Below, piece after piece: positions 46,401-56,400 of a stretch of DNA of 64,000 nucleotides. Position numbers and translations under genes: made by a program. Each line of letters begins with the position of its first letter. Within the stretch, counting starts at the first letter, position 1. The notes under the pieces were generated by a model. That model worked only from the letters and a program-made list of their open reading frames with translations, was not told where the DNA came from and searched no databases. Source of the DNA: Nautilus pompilius (Eukaryota > Mollusca > Cephalopoda > Nautilida > Nautilidae); assembly GCA_018389105.1 (NCBI GenBank), contig JACATO010000330.1, positions 1-64,000 of the forward strand, given 5' to 3'.

Positions 46401-47000
46401 GGCATCATTTCTCATCAGATGGATTTTGCAAGGCTTCACATGTACCCTGATGGGGATGGCTGCTTCCAAAATGAAATATATCTATTCTTCATGCTCACAA
46501 CGCGCATTAATGGTTTGGGAACATGGAGATTTAATTACTTTGAATATCTACGTCTCCTGGTTCTGTGCTTTATGTTGTAATGTACAATAATGCAGCTAAT
46601 TTTATAATTAAAAAAAATCTATGCACCCACCTTTCTCGAATATCTATTCCAACACTTACTCCAATGACCAAATGCAGTTATATCCTGTACTTTGTTTGTT
46701 TCATAGATCTTTGTACCAGATGAGCTAAAGAATGAAAAGTACTGGTTACATCGTAAAAAGAACAACATGGTTGCCAAACGGTCAAGAGAAGCTCGGAGAC
46801 TGAAGGAAAACCAGATTGTGCTGCGGGCAGGTTACCTGGAGAAAGAGAGTAAGATACTGAGAGAGGAGCTTACGCGCTTTCAGAAAGAGGCTCGGTCGAC
46901 CTGGAAAGAGAATGAACAGCTGAAGCTGGAGAACAAAGAACTCAAGACATCGCTGGCCAGATATGGAAGTGAAAACAGTCTAAGAATTGTCACAGGTTAG
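40365..47000 (+). CDS. TEF/HLF: PAR-family bZIP transcription factor (TEF/HLF/DBP/Pdp1-like), five coding exons
   Basis: A D-box-binding activator of the PAR bZIP family, nuclear, which in animals acts mainly in clock output and metabolic or detoxification gene control. Exons: 40365-40470, 43679-43924, 44712-44831, 45511-45593 and 46707-47000. All introns are GT-AG, with phases 1, 1, 1 and 0, and the joined frame is open (282 aa from 40365; 277 aa from the Met at 40380). Family marks: [19 protein letters not shown] (PAR region, exon 2), [13 protein letters not shown] (exon 3), [17 protein letters not shown] (exon 4), and [28 protein letters not shown] and a leucine zipper (exon 5). An in-frame stop at 40362 precedes the first ATG. 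The zipper region runs on to [15 protein letters not shown], longer than the usual vertebrate end. Introns contain Tigger and Tc1 remnants. Exact orthology (TEF, HLF or DBP) cannot be decided by eye. Confidence 0.95.
41092..41599 (-). pseudogene. Possible Tigger/CENP-B-type transposase C-terminus, frameshifted
   Basis: A minus-strand frame encodes an acidic stretch and [20 protein letters not shown]. After a frame change comes [14 protein letters not shown], resembling the DPNxER motif near the C-terminus of Tigger transposases. It lies beyond the Tigger-like 3' terminus at 41967, so it may belong to a second copy. Identification is tentative. Confidence 0.35.
41967..42833 (-). mobile_element. 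Tigger/pogo transposon remnant with internal deletion
   Basis: In the first intron of the PAR-bZIP gene, minus orientation. The transposase start MGPKSED (ATG at 42831-42833) is followed by [11 protein letters not shown], then a CENP-B-like DNA-binding part with [19 protein letters not shown] and VTGEAA, the [13 protein letters not shown] catalytic start, and [14 protein letters not shown] (42055-42120). The coding part then runs straight into a terminal sequence that reads on the plus strand CAGTAAAGTCTCACTTAACA, typical of Tigger/pogo ends. Most of the DDE core is therefore deleted. The right terminus was not located. Confidence 0.7.
42175..42453 (-). pseudogene. Tigger transposase fragment (CENP-B HTH to first DDE residue)
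   Basis: An open stretch with [31 protein letters not shown] and [16 protein letters not shown]. It matches the CENP-B/Tigger pattern of a helix-turn-helix followed by the first catalytic Asp, though the usual VDETG has become VDGAG. It is broken by stops and frame changes on both sides. Confidence 0.75.
43679..43924 (+). CDS. TEF/HLF: PAR-bZIP exon 2 (PAR/activation region)
   Basis: The acceptor is catacag at 43672-43678 and the donor gtacct starts at 43925. The exon carries the family signature [19 protein letters not shown] and an acidic/Ser-rich stretch. Phase 1 at both ends. Confidence 0.92.
43925..44711 (+). other. PAR-bZIP intron 2
   Basis: 0.79 kb AT-rich intron. Nothing else recognised. 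Confidence 0.8.
44712..44831 (+). CDS. TEF/HLF: PAR-bZIP exon 3
   Basis: The acceptor is tgtag at 44707-44711 and the donor gtaaga starts at 44832. Encodes [16 protein letters not shown] and the PAR-like [16 protein letters not shown]. Phase 1 at both ends. Confidence 0.9.
44832..45510 (+). other. PAR-bZIP intron 3
   Basis: 0.68 kb. A 70-codon open frame at 44941-45153 has no recognisable motif and lies wholly in the intron. Confidence 0.75.
45511..45593 (+). CDS. TEF/HLF: PAR-bZIP exon 4
   Basis: The acceptor is tttttcag and the donor is gtagat. Encodes [18 protein letters not shown] and then QPLIKKSKK, equivalent to the conserved FNPRKHKF...KPQPMIKKAKK stretch of vertebrate members. Enters in phase 1 and leaves in phase 0. 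Confidence 0.93.
45594..46706 (+). other. PAR-bZIP intron 4
   Basis: 1.1 kb. About half is occupied by a decayed Tc1/mariner-like element. Confidence 0.8.
46034..46600 (+). mobile_element. Tc1/mariner-like element remnant, in PAR-bZIP intron 4
   Basis: The left edge ACCGGCCACTTTATTATGGT follows a TA and resembles the CCACTTTATTAGGTAC type of Tc1-like terminus. Inside, a broken plus-strand transposase frame shows [19 protein letters not shown], and after a stop [11 protein letters not shown] and [12 protein letters not shown], equivalent to the DDE region ending in FQQDNA. The right terminus near 46.6 kb is too eroded to place exactly. Confidence 0.6.
46707..47000 (+). CDS. TEF/HLF: PAR-bZIP exon 5 (basic region and leucine zipper)
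   Basis: The acceptor is tttcatag. It opens [13 protein letters not shown], continues with the basic region [17 protein letters not shown] and a zipper, and ends at TAG 46998-47000. A GT splice donor-like sequence overlaps the stop (acag/gttagt), so an alternative spliced C-terminus cannot be excluded. Confidence 0.95.
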   Translation: MFVPDELKNEKYWLHRKKNNMVAKRSREARRLKENQIVLRAGYLEKESKILREELTRFQKEARSTWKENEQLKLENKELKTSLARYGSENSLRIVTG

Positions 47001-48620
47001 TTAGTTGGAATGACATTAGTCACTCGGCTTGCCCTTATAGTTTGCACACTTGGTTGTGGAGTTACGCTACATCTTTGGTAAAGATCAGAGAAAAGATTGC
47101 GTTTAGTTACACTGGTTGTCGATACATATGGGATAAAGGTAATTCATCCTGTTGTTATAGACCCCACATTTTTTAAATGAACGTTCATTATAGATCTCAC
47201 ACGAGGTAAGGATCCTCATTGAGAAATGTTTAAGAGCGAAAAAGCTGTGGTAATTATTTGCTGTGTTGTTAGCATGTACATTCCTTGTGCTTTATTCACT
47301 GATCGGCTTAGCCAGTTTTGCGCTTTGGGCCAACGTGGTTCTGTCTTCCCCTCGTATCTCTCCTGTTTTCATCATCTAAAGTGGCCTGTCAGAAATCATG
47401 GCCAGTAATGTCCTGCCGAAAATCAAATAACAAAAAGAAAGTTGGAGAATTTGTGTAACCAGCAATCGTTCCTTGCATGGAATCTTAGTCTGAGGTAGGT
47501 GTGCCAAGCAATTGTCATTAGTTTTCAATACTTACAGCATTAGTGGTTATGGAATCATCCCCAAGGCAGGATGTGTTCCCGTGTTTGACCAGAGATAAAT
47601 TTCTTGTGCCAAAACTTACATTTTTTCAACATTAAGAGTTTAATTTTTATTATCTTCTATCAGCAATTCAGGCTTTCATTCTTTACTTATCGAGTTAATG
47701 TCACATTCAGAAAATTCTGATTTAGTCTGTAGCGTCTTATAATTTATCTTTACGCTGTGATATTCTGATTTGGGGGGGGGGCCAGATTTGTCTGCCCCTG
47801 ATATCTTATGTAAGAGAGACAAATCAGCAGCATCAGACATGGCAGAAATGAACCGTACTTTGCTCAGCTTTGCCTCAATCAGAGTTCCACTGCCAGAAAA
47901 AAATATTTATCAGAGGAGTTAGAGTCTCTGGCTGCTGCTGTGTGCATGCAAAATGAGGTTGGTTTAAATTTCTTAATCTTTGACCAGGGAGGTAAAAATC
48001 ACTCTCACAAGTAGCCCAGGGGTGGGGGGGAGTTTTAAGGAATACTGTAAGATCTTTTTGCCACTTCTGCTGATGCGATAACCATATTTTGTCTTATAGC
48101 TGAATTCTGCTGAAAGTTAAACTGTTTTTCAAGTGGTGGTGAATCAGGTAATTCTTGCGAACTATAGTGGCGGAGTAGAGACATCAAATGTTTTGTATTT
48201 AAAAAAAAAAAAGGAAGGTAGGAAGGTCAGACTAAAGCAAAAAAACTTGTTACATCTCTAACTCTTTCCAAAGCTCCCTTAATAGTAATTCTTAGGTCCC
48301 AGGAATAACTGGTAAAAAAAAAAAAAAATGGTGCTTAACTGATATGTTAAGCTGTTTTTCTCTTAATGATATTATTTCTTCTTCCTGATTTCAAGTTTGA
48401 GAGTGAAAATGAAGTCACTGATAGTGTGTGCAGCCATTTTCTCAGTACTCTGAATGAGAACAGATCAAATTCTTGTAGCTAAGTTGTGTTCACATAAACA
48501 TTGAACTAGAGAGATTGATTGGTAGAGTCCAGGGAACAGTTTTGGAGTTATGCCATCATCCAGTATGATTGATTTAGTGGGGACAGCTGATGGTATTGGC
48601 TGACTGAAGACCTAATTAGC
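47001..48620. other. Downstream of PAR-bZIP stop: probable 3' UTR, no further gene seen
   Basis: No open exon with similarity. AT-rich with G9-10 and A11-15 runs. It probably belongs to the bZIP 3' UTR if the distal poly(A) signal is used. Confidence 0.4.
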
Positions 48621-48639
48621 CATCATTAGGAGGGATGCC

Positions 48640-48960
48640 ACGACTGGCGTTAGATACAGGGATGGAATCATTATGCCTGTGGTCATCCTTCACCTTAGAG
48701 ATGACAACACTTATTCATACTATGGACATTGCCGATGCTACACTTCATGTCCACATCATCACTTTCTTAATCGGGTCTTAAATCTGACTCTTTGGGCCAT
48801 CCAAGGGGAGGCAGTATATTTGTGATCGCCACATCCAAGTAGCCTGCTCAAACGGCACATCTTTCCATAATGGCAGCTGGATTGTCAGATTTCATTGATA
48901 CCGGGATCACTGGTGGTCACACGTTATTAAAACTTTTCCTGCAACGGTTTTTGGCTTGTC
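48640..48960 (+). pseudogene. Tc1/IS630-like transposase fragment, decayed
   Basis: A plus-strand frame reads RYRDGIIMPVVILHLRDDNT and continues with a degraded stretch where HDNARPH is expected, then CPHHHFLN. It matches the pattern of Tc1-type DDE domains (RYRDxILRPxVxP...). Stops and frame changes abound, and termini were not found. Confidence 0.4.
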
Positions 48961-49283
48961 TAACATAGCTTCTGCTGACAAACCTTTTAGATATTCATTG
49001 TTTTTTGTTTTTTTTGGTGAAGATTATATAAAGCATCTGCAGGACAAGTTGTGTAAGTAGTCATTCAGAAAGTGCTCCTGTTCCATTGACAGAATATTTT
49101 ATGATTTAGTCACTTGGGAGTTGCTCCAGTCCCTATCACTTCACTATTTGAATTAAGTCGTTTTTGATATAGTAGTGATACATAAGTTTCTCAAAAACCC
49201 AGACTGAGCAAGCAAACATTTTCTCCTCCTTTTTCATAGCCTAAATCATTTCCTGTTTCACGTTAAACATTTTTACATTCTTA

Positions 49284-49289
49284 AATAAA
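49284..49289 (+). terminator. Candidate distal poly(A) signal of the PAR-bZIP gene
   Basis: AATAAA about 2.3 kb past the stop codon. No closer canonical AATAAA was noticed on the plus strand. Use is unproven. Confidence 0.3.
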
Positions 49290-49299
49290 GAAAGTGCAC

Positions 49300-51470
49300 C
49301 TTTGAAGGAAGTGTGTCACTAGCAGTTGTCTTAGTTATCATTTCTTTATATGGAGCAATAGTTGGGCAGATTTTAAGTTTGCACATGGCAAGACAGTATC
49401 CTAGTACAGAATTTATTATACATGTAATATTATCTTGTAGCCCTGACTGAGGATGCTGTGCTGCCTGGATGGTTAGCAATTCACTAGGTTGGTCGCGTGG
49501 AATCAAAGAATGAAAACAAAATTTTAATTAAAAAATCTAAGAATTTTTTATTATTATTTGATAAGTCACATATACACATACATCTTTATGGCTTATACCT
49601 TGTTGAATTAAATTTTTTTAGCTAATCAGAATTTTGCAAAGAGGTAGTGTATGTATTAATGAAAAGGGTGAAATGACATCACTTTTAGCAATCATTTTAG
49701 ATTCTTTGCACAATATTTATTCCCACTTGCATCATCAAACAAGATGAAGCAGTTTGTGTTAATCCCAACTCCAGTCTGTATATAATTTAACTGACAAAAT
49801 ATTTTATATCACCTCCATGAAACTGAATAGTACAAATCATGAGAAGCCATTCAGTCAAGCTAAGGCCAAAGAGTTAAATGTAAGTAGCCTTTTGTTTAGT
49901 AAGACTTGACAATGGAAAGGAAGGAGCTAGAATAATGAGCAGAAAACTAGAATAATCTTTAGTCGGGTGAAGCCAAGATTAAAGATGGCAGTTATGACAG
50001 CAGGCTGCCCCTCCCACCAACTCTTGCCCTTTCAAGCACCGATTAGTAGATTTGTATCTTTTAGCCAGTAAAGACAATCAGTCTATTCCTTTAAGTAATC
50101 AGGGGGGGGGCTACGAGATATTTAGGCTTGCAAAGCTAATTTGGAATGTATTATTTTACTTCTAATTTTCAATCACAGCATGTTACAGATGCTGCTGGAT
50201 GGGCATGTTGCCTTAGGCTTCAAAAATGTACTTGCAAGTGTGATGTGATGAGACTTGGAGAATCAAACTGGAAGTCTACTGATTATAAATAACACCAACA
50301 AAGAAACGCTACAAGCTTTCTTTACAGACTGACCGGCAAACACTTGTGTCGTGACACGAAGTCTCTCCCAAGTAGATTTACAGAATGTTTAAAAAAAAAA
50401 ATTCTTTTTTTTTTTGGTTTCCTTCCACAAGAAATCACACACAGATTTGATCATCCCATGGAATAACAGAGGGGATGGTTAAAAATACAGAAGGAAACCA
50501 ATGTATAAGTCAGTGGCCTTTAACTGGCGAACCACAAGTCCTGTGCCTGTGAAGGATCTAAAGACAAGAATACAGCATTAAAAACTGGGGGAAAATCTTA
50601 TTATCCTTTTGGGAGGAATAAAAGCAAAAGTTTAATTTATATTGACTAGAAATAGTGTTGGCCAAAATAACTGCAGCACCACGTTTTTAAACAAAAACAA
50701 CGCAGCAGATGCGATTCTCACTCAATGAAGCCAGCGTAGCATTGTTTTGATATTTGCAGTCTCTGCTAAGCATCCTTCATGTAATGGATTCCTTGTGGGG
50801 ATGCAAGTATAAAGCAGCAATAATGATTTTCAATGAAATACATAAATAGTAAATCAGAAACAAAACAATTGCTGTGTTAGTATTGGCCACCAAGACAGAA
50901 TGGGTAGACTGATGAACTAATGCACAACAGAATTTGACCACACACACCACAAACACAAGGGACACTAGTTTAAATAACAACACCAAAGCCTGTTTCACTG
51001 CAAAAGACTAAGAAATTGTGCGTGTCAGGAAACTTCTAGACAGGCATTTATGAAATCCACAGCAACAGGTGTGCATGCATATATATATATACACTTTTCA
51101 TACATCATTCAAATTATGTCTAGATAAAGCTCATAAATAATTTCTAAAAAAGTTTAAGATATTTTCTTTCTAATCAATTTTGCAACATAAAATTTCTCTC
51201 TCTCTCATCCGAGAATCTACCTGGCATCACTTGTTCACAAAGCTAGAAGAATGTTTAATTCATCATCATCATCTAAAAAAAAAAAATGGATCATGACTGT
51301 TTCAGGAGAAACAATCCTCAGAAATTTAGTAGCACCATGAAATTTACTAGAAAGGGAAAAAAAGAAGTTACATTTAAAGAAAACGAAAAATTTTCTTCCA
51401 GTCGAAACGTCGCTTCCTTTTCTTTTCACACAACTAGAAGCTTAACTATGTGTGCAGGTTATGAATTTTA
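49300..51470. other. Region between convergent genes, no gene seen
   Basis: AT-rich with short frames only. A (TA)n run lies near 51080. No RNA gene or transposon recognised. Confidence 0.4.
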
Positions 51471-51471
51471 A

Positions 51472-51477
51472 TTTATT
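51472..51477 (-). terminator. Candidate poly(A) signal of the INPP4 gene
   Basis: TTTATT on plus reads AATAAA on minus, about 1.86 kb beyond the INPP4 stop at 53336. It would give a long 3' UTR. AT-rich context makes chance occurrence likely enough to keep confidence low. Confidence 0.25.
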
Positions 51478-53335
51478 GTTAAATTGGACTCAAAGTTTCC
51501 ACACTGATGTAGCAGAGCACATAAATAAATTTAATTTAAGGTACAATGGTTATTATAAATCAACTTGCAATACATTAAAGAAAAAGCTACAAAAATGATC
51601 TTACACACAATAATACACCGTTATTCAGTGCGAGTCTGTTTGATAAATCTTTAATACGATATAGATTTTTAGAAAAAAAAAGAAATCAAACTGCTACTTG
51701 TATAATATACACATCAAACATTAATGATTAAAAAGTCACAAACAACAAAAAAGAATTTACTTACAGAAAGAATGTTCTTTCCAACCAGACTTATATCTCA
51801 CACACACACTCTTGAGGCATCTTTTACACGGTTACCATCCTGTGTCCAATTAAGTAAATTCAAGGGAGATAAGCCTGACAGACCATAGATGGATAAGTTG
51901 TATATTACATATACAAAGTACACTGCTTCATATTCACTCACCACCCATTCCATTAAAGTCCAGGGTCTTGCAGCCATTCTAATATCTGTTACAGTTTTGA
52001 AATGACAACAAGACAGCATGATTATTGGCATATTTGAATGGCTGCTTAAAACATGAAAAAAAAAGTCTACTTTGTTAAGCTGACTGGACTTCCCAAAGCA
52101 CAAACAATTAAAATTATTATTATTATTCTTGAGGAAACATAACTACGGTGAGATCTGGCACTAAATGGGGAAAAAATGATTATAGATAAGGATAATAAAA
52201 ACAAAAGGCAAAGTTAATGCTTTAATTTATGTAATGTCAAGGGGTGGTGTGGCTCCAATTATGTGGCCTGAATGAAGCAGCTAACTGGCAAATCGAAAAG
52301 ATGATAAAACCACAAGAAATGGAGAGATCACATAGATGTAGATCGATGGAGGAATTTTCCAAGAGATAAAAGGAAGTAAAACATGATGTACCACAAAAAA
52401 AGAAGCAAAAAGCAAAGGGCTTTAGAGGAAATGAAATTATTAACAGAAAAAAACTTACTGAAAAATCAAAATATTATTGTACATTAAGCTTCATCTAATC
52501 TCTCGAGAATTAGCCCGAGAATCCAAATTTGCACAATCAACAAGAATTTCACTGTTTAAAAACAATCAAGAACTCTGAAAAAATATAAAGATTCTCTAGG
52601 AAAATAACTTCTTATGCTAAGCACATTTCTGTTATGTGGTTGAATTTTGCTTTAAAAAAACAAAACAAACAAAGGGCTGTAGATGTGAGAGAACAAAGGA
52701 AAGTTTCTACCTCGCACATGAAGCTGGACACTTGAATAGCAATATGTTCCTGGTTTGTGTGAATCTTGTCTGGGTGACAAATACCAATGTAAGTTACTTA
52801 GTTTTTTAAGAAAGAAAAACATGGTTTTATCTGTAAATAATTCTGGAATTAAAGCCAGATTATCACAATCTTACATTAACAATAAATGTTCTTCATCCAC
52901 TTTTCCCCTTCTTTTATATTACCTAAATGAGAAATATTTTGAAAATCTCACACACACACACACACTTGAATGCCACCTTTGATCCTGCAATAGGGAGCCA
53001 GTCTGTCCATAAACATCTAGAGAAAAATACACAACACACACACACACTTAAGTAGGTTCTCGTCAAGAATGGCCTAACAAGTGGCTTTTATGCTGGCTCA
53101 TCTCTCTCGACATCATGTGCATCAGCCCATGATTAGTTGCGCCACCTGTAATCCACTGTAGTGGGAATGTTACAGTCTTATAGCCAGGTAAGCTCATCAA
53201 TGAAAACTGCTGCACTGACCAGGTGCAATTATTTTTTTTTTTTAATTCAAAAACTACATTCTTAATATTGATAATTTTACATTACTGAAGAAAGGATGAT
53301 GGGATAATCCCATTCCCAGTGGTCGGTCAGTCTGG
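51478..53335 (-). other. Probable INPP4 3' UTR, no gene seen
   Basis: AT-rich, CpG-poor sequence with (CA)n near 52952 and 53033 and no coding exon. Assigned as 3' UTR only from its position after the INPP4 stop. Confidence 0.35.
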
Positions 53336-53468
53336 CTACATCTGGACATTACCATAGGTGCCACTTGCTGGTCGGTACAACCTGGGTAGGTAGTGAAGCT
53401 GGAGACTGTTGAAAGCGTATTTCCTCACACCGGTGTTTTTGAATGTGTTCTCTCTCCGGACTCCCTCA
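53336..53468 (-). CDS. INPP4: INPP4 last coding exon
   Basis: Acceptor ctttacag. Encodes [33 protein letters not shown] and [10 protein letters not shown], ending at TAG (53336-53338). This matches the family's conserved C-terminal block. Confidence 0.96.
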
Positions 53469-56400
53469 CTGTAAAGAGAGTGGAAGTGAGAGCACAGGCT
53501 GTAGCGCAGTACCTGGGAAACAACAAAGCCTATCAGGGTATGATTTAGTTAGATCATGCCTGCATGAAAAAGACATTTTAATAAAAAAATATCTTTGTGA
53601 ACAGTTAATACTTGTAGACCACTGGCAGGTAACCCTTTAAGGTTAGTTGTGGTAGTACTAATAAAGAGAGTCTCTCATCTACAAGTATTACATAAGATAC
53701 TAACAAAACTGACATAGCTTACTAGACAGGTAGTCTTTAATGCCTATAAATATCCTACTCTGAGTAAAGAGTACGATAAAAATGGTCCTGGTACTCATGT
53801 TCCTTTGCACAAACCAGAAATGTCAACACCAAGAGGATGATGAAAGACTGAAGACTGCAAAGCAAAAATGGCAAAAGTGCAACCTTAAATAAATTTCCTA
53901 AGTAACAACACCTGGCTGGCAGCCAAAAGGTACAGTTCACTGAAGTGTAATAAAGCAACAGGTACATATCTAGCAATAATGCTAATGAGGGACCTGAAAA
54001 TATGGAATGGTTCTACACCACTGGGATGCTGTTTGCTGCAGAGGCAGGTGAGAAACTTTCATAAAGGGTGCAGATGCTGGTGTCTGCTGCTAACCTCACA
54101 TCCTGCATTAGGTATCCCTCTGGTCAGTTGGTTCTTATTCTTGAAAGCAAAATAACACGTTAAAGAAAGAAGAATGGGGATCTGAAATTTTTAGAAATAT
54201 TTTTGAAGGATCAAGAAAGCAGTTGATATTGTAGCCTGACTTGGTACGTTATATTGGCGCAACAGAATCAAAAAAAATTAATTGAAACATGATTGCTTTA
54301 CCTTCGGAAACAGTCAAGAGCTTGTGTAAAAACGTGGGAAGCAAGATTATATTCCTGCTGCAGGATCCGAACCTGCTCCAAAGTAACTGACATCCCTGTA
54401 CGATCCTTGGCACTTTTACAGCTGGTAAACCGAATTGCGTTAAGCTTCCGTGCAATCTTAGTGGGTGGGAGAGAGAGAGGGAGAAAAAAAAATATTAGGT
54501 AACCATACAAATGAAGACAACCATGTACAACTGCAAATAAATCTCTCACCGTTGCTGAAGTTATTAATTACAAGTGATACAGAACCCTCCATAATAATTT
54601 GGCAACCTATTATTATTATTATTATTAATATGATGTTAGGTTGTTACATAAAAGAAAAGATAAAGACAAGCAATAAATGGAATTCTTTATGTCGGTTCTC
54701 ATTTGAGCCACCTTTTGCAGCATAAAGACTTTCTACCTATCTGGCATATGGATGTTTCTAAACAATGATCAAGATGCTTCCACAGATGCTGAATTGGATT
54801 CATATCAGGGGTTTGGGGAAACCAGAGTAGTTGAATACCTCGATTCCTCTTCCAGACTGTGGTCACATGAGAAGCGTGGCATGTGGCACCATCCTCTAAA
54901 GAATACGAGCATCTAATCTCAATATGCTCCATTGATACAATAGTAGCTCAGTCCTTAAAATAGCAATGTACTCAGAAGAATTGAAATATTATGTAATAAA
55001 CACCAATTGTCTTTCCACAAGAGATTGCAGCCATACCATGAAACTCCTGCCTCCATATTGGCCATAGGCTGAAGATGTTGGGATTGAAGGTCTCCAAAAA
55101 AATTTAAAAAAAAAAATGTACACACCACTACCACTAATACTCAGAGAGCTTCTGACCAGACCTTTCAAAGTGCTTTATTCCTAATGCAAATAAGGGGTTT
55201 CTTACATGCTATGCATCCTCTATTGCCATCTTGGTGGAGATGATGTTGGACTCCTTTGGCTCATTTCTGTTGTTGTATGAGTGAATGTCAGCAAGGGAAT
55301 TTTAACAGTAAAATGGATGTGATGAGCAATGACACATCTGTGCCAAGGTGTCACTGTTAAAGACCATCCAGGCTGCTTTGTTGTAGATGACAAATGTCTC
55401 ACTGAAATTCCACGATAATTTTGACTGCAGATTCATTAGAAATGTCAAGGTCTTTGTCAATCTGTTGTTGGCAAGCAGAGCTAGCACGGTGATAGCATAC
55501 ACTGGTTATCTGCCCACTAATGCAATTTTGGTCAGATGAAGTCGTTTATGGGGTTGCCAAATAAATAGGGCAGGGCACTGTAGAACGGAGGAGACTTCTC
55601 CTTTAACAATAAAATTGAGACAAAACTAACGGTTAAACAAGTTTAGATGAGGGGTCAGCAGATTTATTGAAATAAGATTTTTTCTTTACTGAAAAACAAA
55701 AGCTGTTTATGACAGAAAAAACTAGATTAGAACATGGTACATGGTAGCCATGATGCCCAAAATATGACTTTTACTTTAAAATCAAATTTCACATTACAGA
55801 ATGATGGGTAATCAGGTAAATAAAAACAAAACTAAAGAGATGTATTGATAAAGAATAACAAGAACATTTAAATATTTGCATTATACAGAAATAATTACAG
55901 TATTATTTTTAAAAATTAATTTAAACAAACTTTTTTTTTTGCTTTAGGTTTTGACTAATAAAAATTAATAATTTAATATGCTAGTTTTGTGCATAGATTT
56001 CTTAATTTACTGCTAAGTGTGAGAGATTAGACACAAGCAATTATAGTAGAATGCTAAAATGAAAAACAACAATTGTGTTAAGATATGCACTGGTCCATGG
56101 TCTAGAACTGAACTGAACATATGAAATGGTTTGCTGCCATTTGCTGTAACATACCTTTATACATCAACCAGCATCAGCTGTGGAGATGCAGAAAGGCAGG
56201 TGAAACAACAGGGCAAACAAGTGTAGAAATGAAAGGCAGCAAATTTGGGTAGTACAATGAGAAATTTATGAAATTTCTGCTAACTATCCTTAAATTTGGT
56301 AGTTGTCAGAGTAAGGGTCTTTGAATATTGTATTTTCAGTATATTCATATTTTATGAACCTCAAGGATGGAGTTGTTTGTGTTAAGCCAGTTGTTAGTTC

